From Agrococcus baldri (GTDB lineage Bacteria > Actinomycetota > Actinomycetes > Actinomycetales > Microbacteriaceae): a DNA stretch of 64,000 bases. A program made the position numbers and the translations under genes. The stretch spans positions 235,267 to 299,266 of the forward strand of contig BJUU01000002.1 in NCBI GenBank assembly GCA_007988785.1. The letters are read 5' to 3'. Positions within the stretch are counted from its first letter, which is position 1, and each line of letters begins with the position of its first letter. Below are positions 32,125-40,664 of this stretch, piece by piece. The notes below the pieces were generated by a model that worked only from the letters and a program-made list of their open reading frames with translations, searched no databases and was not told the origin of the DNA.

Positions 32125-32901
32125 ATGAGTCAGGCACGGGGCCCGGTGAAGTCGGCCGAGCGCGCGCTCGCCGTGATCGACCTCGTCGCCGAACGGGGCT
32201 CGGCCACCTTCGCAGAGGTCTCGGCGGCGTTGGAGATGCCCCGCTCGAGCGCGCACGGGCTGCTCGGCACGCTCGTCGACGCCGGCTGGCTCGAGCTCTC
32301 GGAGCGCCGCTACCGGCTGGGCCTGCACGTGTGGCAGCTGGGCCAGCAGTACGACGGGCACCGGCTGCTGCTGGAGGCCGCGAAGCCGCAGATGGATCGG
32401 CTCGTGCAGGTCACCGGCGAGACGGTGCAGCTCGCGCGGCTCGACGGCATCGAGAACGTCTACATCGGCATCAGCCTCTCCCCCAACCCGATGCGCATGG
32501 CGTCCACGGTCGGCATGCGCCTCCACGCGCACGCGACGGGCATCGGCAAGGCGCTGCTGAGCGTGCTCGACGAGGCGGATGCGCGGGCGCGGCTGGAGTC
32601 GGTGGTGCTGCCGCAGCTCACGCCGCGCACCGTGACCGATGTGCCGGAGATCATGCGGATCGTCGCGCGCGCGAGGCAGCTCGGCTTCGCGACCGACGAC
32701 GAGGAGTTCGTGGCGGGCTGCCGCTGCGTCGCGGTGCCGCTGACGACGGTCGCCGAGACGGGCATCGCGGCGGCCATGAGCATCACGATGCCGAAGAGCC
32801 GCACGGCCGAGGGCTGGCAGCACGCGCTCTACGAGCCGCTGCGCGAGGCCGCGCGGCTCATCCGCGGCCAGATGGGCCTGCACGGATCGCTCTCCCCCTG
32901 A
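32125..32901 (+). CDS. IclR-family transcriptional regulator
   Basis: 258-residue IclR regulator. The N-terminal winged helix (SAERALAVIDLVAERGSATF, LEMPRSSAHGLLGTLVDAGW) is followed by the GAF-like ligand domain with MRLHAHATGIGKALLS and DDEEFVAGCRCVAVPL. A GGAGGGGG ribosome site precedes the ATG. It lies directly upstream of the rhamnonate operon in the same direction, and the tandem TTCAC-N4-GTGAA palindromes in the 127-base gap are likely its operators. The ligand may be L-rhamnonate or 2-keto-3-deoxy-L-rhamnonate, inferred from context. Confidence 0.9.
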   Translation: MSQARGPVKSAERALAVIDLVAERGSATFAEVSAALEMPRSSAHGLLGTLVDAGWLELSERRYRLGLHVWQLGQQYDGHRLLLEAAKPQMDRLVQVTGETVQLARLDGIENVYIGISLSPNPMRMASTVGMRLHAHATGIGKALLSVLDEADARARLESVVLPQLTPRTVTDVPEIMRIVARARQLGFATDDEEFVAGCRCVAVPLTTVAETGIAAAMSITMPKSRTAEGWQHALYEPLREAARLIRGQMGLHGSLSP

Positions 32902-32930
32902 CCGATGCGCCGAGATGCCCGCGCCCGGGC

Positions 32931-32959
32931 TTGCGCCGCCATGGGCTCCGTGGCATGAT
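32931..32959 (+). promoter_or_regulatory. Promoter of the rhamnonate operon
   Basis: -35 TTGCGC (32931-32936), 17-base spacer, -10 CATGAT (32954-32959). Predicted transcription starts near 32966, immediately before the tandem operators. Confidence 0.45.
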
Positions 32960-32967
32960 CTGGCGGC

Positions 32968-33001
32968 TTCACAGACGTGAACCTCGATTCACATACGTGA
33001 A
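32968..33001. promoter_or_regulatory. Tandem IclR-type operators
   Basis: TTCACAGACGTGAA (32968-32981) and TTCACATACGTGAA (32988-33001) are two copies of TTCAC-N4-GTGAA placed 20 bases apart, two helical turns. They start at the predicted transcription start, so binding would block elongation or RNA polymerase clearance. Confidence 0.7.
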
Positions 33002-33028
33002 CGACTTCGGTGATCGATGGAGATTCCC

Positions 33029-34369
33029 ATGACCGACACGCAGTCCGCAGCACTGGCCCCGGTGATCCGCAAGGTCACCGCCCGCCTCATCCCCATCCTG
33101 CTGCTCATGTACATCCTGGCGTTCCTCGACCGCTCGAACCTCGGGTTCGCGAAGGATGCCTTCCAGGCCGACACGGGCATCTCGAACGCCGCGTACGCCC
33201 TCGGCGCCGGCATCTTCTTCCTCGGCTACGCCGTCTTCGAGGTGCCGAGCAACATGCTCATGCAGAAGGTCGGCGCGAAGATCTGGCTCGCCCGCATCAT
33301 GATCAGCTGGGGCATCGTCTCGGCGCTCATGATGTTCGCCGTCAACGAGCCGATGTTCTACGTGCTGCGCGTGCTGCTGGGCATCACCGAGGCCGGCTTC
33401 TTCCCCGGCGTCATCTGGTACCTCACCAAGTGGATCCCGGTCGAGCACCGCGCCCGCGTCAACGGCCTGTTCTACTTCGGCGCCCCGCTCGCGTTCATCT
33501 TCGGCGGCCCGCTCTCTGGCCTGCTGCTCGACCTCGACGGCCTCGGCGGCCTGCACGGCTGGCAGATCATGTTCCTCGTCACCGGCGTGCTCACCGTCAT
33601 CGTCGGTCTCGTCTGCATCGGCTACCTCGACAACGGGCCGCGCGACGCCAAGTGGCTCACGCCGCAGCAGAAGGACCTGCTGATCGCGGCGCTCGACCGC
33701 GAAGAGGCCTCGAAGGCGGACCACTCGCCGCGCGGTGCGCTCAGGGCGCTCGCGAACCCGGCGGTGCTGTACTTCTCGGTCGCCTATCTGACCATCCAGA
33801 TGGCGGTCTACGGCGTCACCTTCTACCTCCCCTCCACGATCGGCACGGTCGTCGGCGAGGACGTCGGCCTCATGGTCGGCCTGCTCACGGCCGCGGTCTG
33901 GAGCCTCGCGATCGTCGGCGTCGTCGTCGCCACCCGCATCGCCGACCGCACCGGCCGGCGCCGCATCGTCGCCGCCGTCACGCTCGGCCTCTCGGCGCTC
34001 GGCATCCTGCTGTCGGTCGTCTTCCAGGAGCCGGTGATGGTGCTGCTCGCCCTCGCGCTCGGCGCGGCGGGCTTCATCGCGGTGCAGCCCGTGTTCTGGA
34101 CGCTCCCGACCTCGTTCCTCGTGGGCGGCGCCGCCGCATCCGGCATCGCGCTCATCAACTCGATCGGCAGCCTGGGCGGCTTCCTCGCGCCGATCGTGAA
34201 GAACGCCGCCGACGAGCTCTTCGGCGCCGCGGGCGGCTCGTACGCGCTCGCCGCGATCGCGGCCATCGGCGCCATCCTGATCGCCTGCAGCCACCTGGTC
34301 GCGCGCGCGGTGCGCACGATCGGCGAGCGCACCGAGGCGACCGCGCTCGCACAGGAGGAGGCCCGATGA
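33029..34369 (+). CDS. MFS transporter, anion:cation symporter family
   Basis: 446-residue major facilitator with 12 predicted membrane segments. YILAFLDRSNLGFAKDAF at the first helix and GVIWYLTKWIPVEHRARVNG in the first half are typical of the ACS family, whose members carry tartrate, hexonates and hexuronates with H+. I use the ATG at 33029 because GGAG lies six bases upstream; another ATG at 33017 lacks a good ribosome site. As first gene of the IclR-controlled operon, before L-rhamnonate dehydratase, it probably imports L-rhamnonate or L-rhamnose. It ends in an ATGA overlap with the dehydrogenase gene. Confidence 0.88.
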   Translation: MTDTQSAALAPVIRKVTARLIPILLLMYILAFLDRSNLGFAKDAFQADTGISNAAYALGAGIFFLGYAVFEVPSNMLMQKVGAKIWLARIMISWGIVSALMMFAVNEPMFYVLRVLLGITEAGFFPGVIWYLTKWIPVEHRARVNGLFYFGAPLAFIFGGPLSGLLLDLDGLGGLHGWQIMFLVTGVLTVIVGLVCIGYLDNGPRDAKWLTPQQKDLLIAALDREEASKADHSPRGALRALANPAVLYFSVAYLTIQMAVYGVTFYLPSTIGTVVGEDVGLMVGLLTAAVWSLAIVGVVVATRIADRTGRRRIVAAVTLGLSALGILLSVVFQEPVMVLLALALGAAGFIAVQPVFWTLPTSFLVGGAAASGIALINSIGSLGGFLAPIVKNAADELFGAAGGSYALAAIAAIGAILIACSHLVARAVRTIGERTEATALAQEEAR

Positions 34370-35442
34370 AGGCGCTGCGACTCGAGGCGCTCGGCCAGCT
34401 GGCCGTCGTCGACCTGCCCGACCCCGAGCCCGCGCCGGGCGAGGTGCGGCTGGCGATCATCGCCACCGGCATCTGCGGCAGCGACATCCACGGCTTCACG
34501 GGCGAGAACGGCCGCCGCCACCCCGGGCAGGTGATGGGGCACGAGTCCGTCGCCCGCATCGACGCGCTCGGCGAGGGCGTGACCGGGCTCACCGTCGGCG
34601 ACATCGCCACCTTCAACCCCGTCGTGGTGCCGGCGGACGAGGCGGATGCGTTCGCGGGCCGCGAGCAGATGGCGCCCGGCAAGCACGTGATCGGCGTCGC
34701 CCGCGAGGTCGTCTCCTCGTTCGCGCAGCAGATCGTGGTGCCGGCGCGCAACGTCGTGGCGCTGCCGGCCTCGATGCCGGTCGAGCTCGGCGCGCTCATC
34801 GAGCCGCTCGCGGTCTCGGTGCACGCGGTGCGCCGCTCCGGCGCGGCCGTGGGCGACCGCGTGGTGGTCGCCGGCGGCGGCCCGATCGGCCAGTCGGTCG
34901 TGCTCGCGCTGCAGATGGCGGGCATCGAGCGCATCGCCGTCACCGAGCTGAGCGCCTCGCGCCGCGCGCTCGTCGAGCGCCTGGGCGCCACGGCGCTCGA
35001 CGCCGCCGGCGACGACGCGGTCGAGCGCATCCGCGCCGCGCTCGGCGGCGAGGCCGACGTGGCGATCGACGCCGTCGGCATCGAGCCGACCCTGCGCACG
35101 AGCCTGCGGGCGACCCGCATCGGCGGCACCGTGTGCCTGGTCGGCATGGGTGCGCCGAAGCTCGCGCTCGACGCGTTCCTGGTCTCGACCGAGGAGCGCA
35201 CGATCGTCGGCAGCTTCACGTACTCGGCTCAGGACTTCCGCGACGCGGCGGCCTGGATCGGGCAGGTGCCGCCGCAGGCCGCTGCGCTCATCTCGAAGAC
35301 CGTGCCGCTCTCGGCCGGCCACGACGCGTTCGCCGAGCTCGCGGCGCACGCCGACATCCCCGGCAAGGTCCTGATCCGCATGGACGACCGGGACGCATCC
35401 GACACCGTTCAGCCTGACACCGAAGGGGAGCAGCAGCGATGA
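34366..35442 (+). CDS. Medium-chain (zinc) alcohol/polyol dehydrogenase lacking the structural zinc lobe
   Basis: 358-residue MDR enzyme. Catalytic-zinc ligands are predicted at Cys37 ([10 protein letters not shown]) and His59-Glu60 (MGHESVA), and the Rossmann motif is [18 protein letters not shown]. The four cysteines that normally bind the structural zinc around residues 85-115 are absent; that stretch reads [13 protein letters not shown] and continues without any Cys. It overlaps both neighbours by four bases. In the rhamnonate operon it could oxidise L-rhamnose to the lactone or a keto-deoxy sugar acid. The substrate is not settled by sequence. Confidence 0.82.
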   Translation: MKALRLEALGQLAVVDLPDPEPAPGEVRLAIIATGICGSDIHGFTGENGRRHPGQVMGHESVARIDALGEGVTGLTVGDIATFNPVVVPADEADAFAGREQMAPGKHVIGVAREVVSSFAQQIVVPARNVVALPASMPVELGALIEPLAVSVHAVRRSGAAVGDRVVVAGGGPIGQSVVLALQMAGIERIAVTELSASRRALVERLGATALDAAGDDAVERIRAALGGEADVAIDAVGIEPTLRTSLRATRIGGTVCLVGMGAPKLALDAFLVSTEERTIVGSFTYSAQDFRDAAAWIGQVPPQAAALISKTVPLSAGHDAFAELAAHADIPGKVLIRMDDRDASDTVQPDTEGEQQR

Positions 35443-36614
35443 CGCAGCGCACGATCAAGGAGGTCCGCGCCACCACCGTGCGCGGCAAGGGCGCCGACTA
35501 CCACGACCAGGACGGCTACCACTGGATCGACGACCACATCGCGACGCCGATGTCGGCCTACCCCGAGTTCCGGCAGTCGCGCCAGTCGTTCGGCATCAAC
35601 GTGCTCGGCACGCTCGTGGTCGAGATCGAGGCCGACGACGGCACCGTGGGCTTCGCCGTCACCACGGCGGGCGAGATCGGCGCGTGGATCGTCGAGAAGC
35701 ACCTCGCGCGCTTCCTCGAGGGCCGGCCCGTGACCGACATCGAGCGCATCTGGGATCAGATGTACCGCTCGACGCTCTACTACGGCCGCCGCGGCGTCGT
35801 GCTCAACACCATCTCTGGCGTCGACCTGGCGCTCTACGACCTGCTGGGTCGCCTGCGCGGCGAGCCCGTCTACGCGCTGCTCGGCGGCCCCGTGCGCGAC
35901 GAGCTGCAGTTCTACGCCACCGGCGCCCGCCCCGACCGCGCCAAGGAGCTCGGCTTCATCGGCGGCAAGATGCCGCTGCACTTCAGCCCCTCGGAGGGCC
36001 AGGAGGGCTTCGCCAAGAACATCGCCGAGCTCGCCGAGATGCGCGAGCGGGTCGGCGACGACTTCTGGCTCATGTGGGACTGCTGGATGTCGCTCGACGT
36101 CGAGTACGCCACGCGCCTCGCCCACGCCGCCCAGGAGCACGGCCTCAAGTGGATGGAGGAGGCGCTCATCCCCGACGACTACTGGGGCTACGCGCAGCTG
36201 AAGCAGCAGGCGCCCGCCGGCATGCTCATCACCACCGGCGAGCACGAGGCGACGCGGTGGGGATTCCGCCAGCTGCTCGAGACCGGCGTCGACATCATCC
36301 AGCCCGACGTCGGCTGGTGCGGCGGCATCACCGAGCTCATCAAGATCTCGGCGCTCGCCGACAGCCACGGCACCATGGTCGTGCCACACGGCTCCTCGGT
36401 GTACTCGTACCACTTCGTCGTCACGCGCACGAACAGCCCCTTCGCCGAGTTCCTCATGATGCACGAGACGGCCGAGGAGGTCGTGCCGATGTTCTCGCCG
36501 CTGCTGCTGAACGAGCCGGTGCCGGTCAACGGCCGGCTCGTCGTGCCCGAGACGCCCGGCTTCGGCGTCGAGCTCAACCCCGAGGTGCCGCGCGACCGGC
36601 CCTTCACGCACTGA
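35439..36614 (+). CDS. rhmD: L-rhamnonate dehydratase
   Basis: 391-residue enolase-superfamily enzyme that removes water from L-rhamnonate to give 2-keto-3-deoxy-L-rhamnonate. Long segments match the family closely: [98 protein letters not shown] and [13 protein letters not shown]. Metal ligands are the Asp and Glu of those segments, and the final His is the acid/base. This specific similarity makes the function more certain than for most enolase-superfamily proteins. Start overlaps the upstream dehydrogenase stop. Confidence 0.93.
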   Translation: MTQRTIKEVRATTVRGKGADYHDQDGYHWIDDHIATPMSAYPEFRQSRQSFGINVLGTLVVEIEADDGTVGFAVTTAGEIGAWIVEKHLARFLEGRPVTDIERIWDQMYRSTLYYGRRGVVLNTISGVDLALYDLLGRLRGEPVYALLGGPVRDELQFYATGARPDRAKELGFIGGKMPLHFSPSEGQEGFAKNIAELAEMRERVGDDFWLMWDCWMSLDVEYATRLAHAAQEHGLKWMEEALIPDDYWGYAQLKQQAPAGMLITTGEHEATRWGFRQLLETGVDIIQPDVGWCGGITELIKISALADSHGTMVVPHGSSVYSYHFVVTRTNSPFAEFLMMHETAEEVVPMFSPLLLNEPVPVNGRLVVPETPGFGVELNPEVPRDRPFTH

Positions 36615-36658
36615 GCGCACCCGCGCCACCCCACGCATCCGCAGAACCAGGAGAGATC

Positions 36659-37513
36659 ATGCGATTCCAGCGACTCGGCCCCATCGGCTCCGAGATCCCC
36701 GTGCTCGTCGACGGCGAGCGCCGCCTCGACCTGCGCGGCATCACGGCCGACATCGACGGCGACTTCCTCTCGAGCGACGGCGCCGAGCGTGCGCGGGCGG
36801 CGCTCGAGGCCGGCGAGCTGCCCGAGCTCGAGGGTGCGGAGCGGATGCGCGTGGGCGCGCCGATCGCGCGTCCCACGGCGGTGCTGTGCATCGGCCAGAA
36901 CTACGCGGCGCACGCCGCCGAGTCGGGCGACAACCCGCCGGAGGTGCCGATCCTGTTCTTCAAGCACCCGAACACCGTCGTCGGACCGCAGGACGACGTG
37001 GCGATCCCGCCGCAGGCCGAGACGGTCGACTGGGAGGTCGAGCTCGGCGTCGTGATCGGCAGCCGCGCCCGCTACCTCGCGAGCGACGAGGAGGCGATGG
37101 CCTGCGTCGCCGGCTACGTCGTCTCGAACGACGTCTCCGAGCGCGACTACCAGACGAAGCACTCGGGCGGCCAGTGGTCGAAGGGCAAGTGCGCAGAGAC
37201 CTTCAACCCGCTCGGGCCCGAGCTCGTGACCGCCGACGAGGTCGACGTGCAGGCGTTGCGCCTGTGGTCGACGGTCAACGGCGAGCCGCGGCAGGATTCG
37301 AGCACCGCCGACATGATCTTCCCCGTCGCCGAGATCGTACGGCACCTCTCGCAGTACCTCGTGCTCGAGCCCGGCGACCTCATCAACACCGGCACGCCGC
37401 AGGGGGTCGCGCTCTCGGGCCGCTTCCCGTACCTGGTCGCGGGTGATGTGATGGAGATCGGCATCGAGGGGCTGGGGCAGCAGCGCCAGCGGCTCGTGCC
37501 CGCCACCGCCTGA
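36659..37513 (+). CDS. Fumarylacetoacetate hydrolase-family protein, probable 2,4-diketo-3-deoxy-L-rhamnonate hydrolase
   Basis: 284-residue FAH-family enzyme. The catalytic domain has IGQNYAAHAAESG, ILFFKHPNTVVGP, metal-binding acids in VDWEVELGVVIG and SNDVSERDYQTK, and NTGTPQGV. AGGAG precedes the ATG. In the diketo-hydrolase rhamnose pathway of Sphingomonas (LRA6), a FAH-family hydrolase splits 2,4-diketo-3-deoxy-L-rhamnonate into pyruvate and L-lactate. Position directly after L-rhamnonate dehydratase and before an L-lactate dehydrogenase supports that role. Other FAH members cleave related acylpyruvates. Confidence 0.85.
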   Translation: MRFQRLGPIGSEIPVLVDGERRLDLRGITADIDGDFLSSDGAERARAALEAGELPELEGAERMRVGAPIARPTAVLCIGQNYAAHAAESGDNPPEVPILFFKHPNTVVGPQDDVAIPPQAETVDWEVELGVVIGSRARYLASDEEAMACVAGYVVSNDVSERDYQTKHSGGQWSKGKCAETFNPLGPELVTADEVDVQALRLWSTVNGEPRQDSSTADMIFPVAEIVRHLSQYLVLEPGDLINTGTPQGVALSGRFPYLVAGDVMEIGIEGLGQQRQRLVPATA

Positions 37514-37540
37514 CGCAGCGAACGAGAGAAGAGCACCCAC

Positions 37541-38776
37541 GTGGAACGACGCATCCCGACCCTCACCGACCTGCGCGCGAGCCTGAACTTCCGCAAGCCC
37601 GGCAACCCCGCGGCCATGCGGCTCGGGCTCGCGCAGACCATCTGGGATCTGCGCACGATCGCGAAGGCGCGCACGCCGAAGGGGCCCTTCGACTACACCG
37701 ACGGCGCCGCGGAGGGTGAGATCGGCATCGCTCGCGCCAGACAGTCGTTCGAGGATGTCGAGCTGCACCCGGCGGTGCTCAAGGACGTGACGGATGTGTC
37801 GACGTCGTGGGATGTGCTCGGCACCCCGAGCGCGTTCCCGCTCGCGATCGCGCCGACGGGCTTCACGCGGCTGATGCACGCCGCGGGCGAGACGGCCGGC
37901 GCGCGCGCGGCCGCCGCCTACGACATCCCCTTCACGCTCTCGACGCTCGGCACCACGTCGATCGAGCGGGTGCGCGAGGCCTCGCCCGAGGGGCGGCTGT
38001 GGATGCAGCTCTACATGATGAAGGAGCGCGAGCGCTCGCTCGAGCTCGTGGCGCGGGCGGATGCGGCAGGCTACGACACGCTCATGATCACGGTGGACAC
38101 CCCGGTCGCCGGCGCCCGCCACCGCGACGCCCGCAACGGCATGGCGTTCCCGCCGCAGCTGACGCTCTCGACGCTCATCGACGCGGCGCCCAAGGTGGAG
38201 TGGTGGTGGAACTTCCTCACCACCGAGCCCGTCACCTTCGCCGCCATCTCGAAGTGGGACGGCACCGTGGGCGAGCTGCTCGACGCCATGTTCGACCCCT
38301 CGGTCGACTACGAGGCGCTCGCCGAGGTGCGCGCCGCCTGGAAGGGCAAGCTCATCGTCAAGGGCGTGCAGTCGGTCGCCGACGCCCGCACGCTCGCCGA
38401 TCTCGGCGTCGACGCGATCACGCTCTCGAACCACGGCGGCCGGCAGCTCGACCGCGCGCCCGTGCCCTTCCGGCTGCTGCCGGAGGTCGCGCGCGAGGTG
38501 GGCGGGGATGTCGAGATCCACCTCGACACCGGCATCATGTCGGGCACCGACATCGTCGCCGCGGTGGCGCTCGGCGCCCGCACCACGATGATCGGCCGCG
38601 CCTACCTCTACGGCCTGATGGCCGGCGGCCGCGCGGGCGTGAACCGGGCGCTGTCGATCCTGACCGGCGAGGTGCAGCGCACCATGCGGCTGCTGGGCGT
38701 CGCCTCGCTCGAGGAGCTCGTCCCGCAGCACGTCACGCAGCTGACGCGCCTCGCGCCGACGCGCGCTGAGGGGTAG
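37541..38776 (+). CDS. lldD: FMN-dependent L-lactate dehydrogenase (LldD family)
   Basis: 411-residue alpha-hydroxyacid oxidizing flavoprotein. FMN and substrate sites are recognisable in [55 protein letters not shown] and [12 protein letters not shown], the last holding the catalytic His and substrate-binding Arg. It starts with GTG at 37541 behind a weak purine-rich site. Oxidising L-lactate to pyruvate would complete both rhamnose routes, since lactate is the product of the FAH-type hydrolase and of lactaldehyde oxidation. Specificity for lactate over other 2-hydroxyacids is inferred from context. Confidence 0.88.
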   Translation: MERRIPTLTDLRASLNFRKPGNPAAMRLGLAQTIWDLRTIAKARTPKGPFDYTDGAAEGEIGIARARQSFEDVELHPAVLKDVTDVSTSWDVLGTPSAFPLAIAPTGFTRLMHAAGETAGARAAAAYDIPFTLSTLGTTSIERVREASPEGRLWMQLYMMKERERSLELVARADAAGYDTLMITVDTPVAGARHRDARNGMAFPPQLTLSTLIDAAPKVEWWWNFLTTEPVTFAAISKWDGTVGELLDAMFDPSVDYEALAEVRAAWKGKLIVKGVQSVADARTLADLGVDAITLSNHGGRQLDRAPVPFRLLPEVAREVGGDVEIHLDTGIMSGTDIVAAVALGARTTMIGRAYLYGLMAGGRAGVNRALSILTGEVQRTMRLLGVASLEELVPQHVTQLTRLAPTRAEG

Positions 38777-38867
38777 GCGCTCGCCCGCCGGCCCGGCCCG
38801 GGAATGCCGGAGCGCCAGCACTGTTGCATCAAGGACACGTCTTTTCAAATTTTAAGGAGTGAGCACG

Positions 38868-39623
38868 ATGGCACGGTTCGAAGGCAAGGTTGCACTGGTC
38901 ACGGGCGGCGGCTCGGGCATCGGCGAGGCGATCGCCAAGCGCCTGGCATCCGAGGGCGCGAAGGTCGTCATCACCGACATCAAGCTCGAGGCCGCGCAGC
39001 GCGTGGTCGACGAGATCGTCGCCGGCGGCGGCACGGCCGCCCCGATCGAGGCGAACGCCGCGAAGCCGGAGGACGCCAAGAAGGTCGTCGAGTTCGCGAA
39101 GAGCGAGTTCGGCGCGCTCCACTACGCCGTGAACAACGCCGGCATCGGCGGCGCACCGCACCGCACCGCCGAGGTGCCGGTCGAGGAGTGGGACGCGGTC
39201 GTCGCGCTCAACCTCAACGGCGTGATGTACGGCATGCGCGAGCAGATCACCGCCATGCTCGATGCGCCCGAGGAGTCTGCGATCGTGAACATCGCGTCGA
39301 TCCACGGCACGGTCGCGGCGCCGAACAACAGCGCCTACACGGCCACCAAGCACGGCGTGGTCGGCCTGACGAAGAACGCCGCGGTGGAGTACGGCCCCGA
39401 GGGCCTGCGCATCAACGCGATCGGCCCGGGCTACATCCTCACGCCGCTGCTCGAGAACAGCCTCTCGCAGGAGGCGCGCGACGCCATGGCCGCCAAGCAG
39501 GCGCTCGGCCGCCTCGGCAGCGCCGACGAGATCGCGGCGGTCGTCGCCTTCCTGCTCTCGGACGACGCCTCGTTCGTCACCGGCACCTACATGATCGCCG
39601 ACGGCGGCTACACAGCCGTCTGA
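38868..39623 (+). CDS. Short-chain dehydrogenase, probable 2-keto-3-deoxy-L-rhamnonate 4-dehydrogenase or L-rhamnose dehydrogenase
   Basis: 251-residue classical SDR. NAD site VTGGGSGIGEAIAKRLASEG with Asp at the end of strand 2 (VVITDIK) favours NAD over NADP; NNAGIGG; catalytic Ser in NIASIHG and Tyr/Lys in SAYTATKHG. AAGGAG precedes the ATG at 38868. It is last in the rhamnonate operon after a 91-base gap containing an AT-rich stretch (38841-38855) unlike the surrounding DNA. In the LRA pathway an SDR oxidises 2-keto-3-deoxy-L-rhamnonate; L-rhamnose dehydrogenase is the alternative. A hairpin terminator follows. Confidence 0.85.
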   Translation: MARFEGKVALVTGGGSGIGEAIAKRLASEGAKVVITDIKLEAAQRVVDEIVAGGGTAAPIEANAAKPEDAKKVVEFAKSEFGALHYAVNNAGIGGAPHRTAEVPVEEWDAVVALNLNGVMYGMREQITAMLDAPEESAIVNIASIHGTVAAPNNSAYTATKHGVVGLTKNAAVEYGPEGLRINAIGPGYILTPLLENSLSQEARDAMAAKQALGRLGSADEIAAVVAFLLSDDASFVTGTYMIADGGYTAV

Positions 39624-39636
39624 GGCAGCAGCACCC

Positions 39637-39666
39637 GGGCCCGTCGCGCGTCGCCGCGGCGGGCCC
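39637..39666 (+). terminator. Terminator hairpin after the rhamnonate operon
   Basis: 12-base arms (39637-39648 and 39655-39666) with a six-base loop, one G-U pair in RNA, then TTC. It lies 13 bases after the SDR stop codon. Confidence 0.7.
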
Positions 39667-39728
39667 TTCGCATGCCGCCGCGATGCACGGCATCCGCGAT
39701 CGCGATCGGTTGCGGTCGCCGGCCGCGT

Positions 39729-39734
39729 TAGCCT
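39729..39734 (+). promoter_or_regulatory. -10 box of a leaderless promoter
   Basis: TAGCCT, six bases before the ribokinase ATG, with no ribosome site between. Confidence 0.5.
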
Positions 39735-39740
39735 CGACGC

Positions 39741-40664
39741 ATGCCTGAACCCCGCCGCGACGGCGTGCTGATCGTCGGCTCGATCAACGCCGACGTCACC
39801 GCGTACTCGAGCCGCCTGCCGCAGCCCGGCGAGACCTTCGCGGGCGAGGCCTTCGCGCTCGGCCTCGGCGGCAAGGGCGCCAACCAGGCCGTCGCCGTGG
39901 CGAAGGCGGGCGCCGCGGCGCACATGGTCGGATGCGTCGGCGACGACGAGTTCGGCCGTCTCGTCACGTCGCACCTCGAGGCTGCCGGCGTCGGGCTCGA
40001 GCACGTGCGCACGGTGGATGCGCACACGGGCATCGCCCACATCCGCGTCGCCGGTGGCGAGAACGACATCGTCATCGTCGCCGGCGCCAACGCCGCGCTC
40101 GACGAGGCGCAGCTCGACGCCGCCTTCGCGGCGCTCGGCGGGCGCGCCGCCGTCATGCTCACCCAGCTCGAGACGCCGCTGCCCATCACGCTCGCCGCCG
40201 TGCGGCGCGCGCACGAGGCCGGCATGACGGTCATCGTCGACCCGGCGCCGGCGCGCGAGCTGCCCGACGAGCTCTGGCCGATGGTCGACATCATCAAGCC
40301 CAACGAGACCGAGGCCGCGCTGCTGACCGGCATCGCCGTCGACTCCCCGGCGACGGCCGCGGAAGCGGGCCGCTGGTTCGTCGGCCGCGGCGCCGGTGCG
40401 GCGATCATCACGATGGCCGGCGCCGGCAGCGTGCTCGTCACCGCCGAGGGCGTCAGCGAGCACCCGCCGATCCGCGTCGACGCGGTCGACACGACGGCCG
40501 CGGGAGACGCCTACGCCGGGCACCTGGCCGCATCCATCGCCGCAGGGCTGAGCATCGAGGCGGCGATCGAGCGCGCGGGCGCCGCGGGCGCTGTCACCGT
40601 CACCCGCCGCGGCGCGTCGGCGAGCATCGCGAGCGCCGCAGAGGTCGACGCCCTGCTCGGCTAG
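39741..40664 (+). CDS. rbsK: Ribokinase (PfkB family)
   Basis: 307-residue PfkB sugar kinase. The N-terminal GSINADVTAYSSRLPQPGET and LGLGGKGANQAVAVAKAG are the ribokinase substrate motifs; the C-terminal DTTAAGDAYAGHLAAS carries the catalytic Asp and anion hole. PNETEA is also present. It phosphorylates D-ribose or a related sugar. It has its own leaderless promoter after the terminator of the rhamnonate operon. Its last four bases overlap the end of the convergent Stealth gene. It could work with the nucleoside hydrolase at 58.7-59.7 kb, which releases ribose. Confidence 0.9.
   Translation: MPEPRRDGVLIVGSINADVTAYSSRLPQPGETFAGEAFALGLGGKGANQAVAVAKAGAAAHMVGCVGDDEFGRLVTSHLEAAGVGLEHVRTVDAHTGIAHIRVAGGENDIVIVAGANAALDEAQLDAAFAALGGRAAVMLTQLETPLPITLAAVRRAHEAGMTVIVDPAPARELPDELWPMVDIIKPNETEAALLTGIAVDSPATAAEAGRWFVGRGAGAAIITMAGAGSVLVTAEGVSEHPPIRVDAVDTTAAGDAYAGHLAASIAAGLSIEAAIERAGAAGAVTVTRRGASASIASAAEVDALLG

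Noticed and set aside
38824..38852. TTGCAT, 17 bases, AAATTT as a separate promoter for the SDR gene
   Set aside because: Transcription would start inside or after the AAGGAG ribosome site at 38854-38859, so the boxes conflict with the likely translation signal. The AT-rich stretch itself remains odd.
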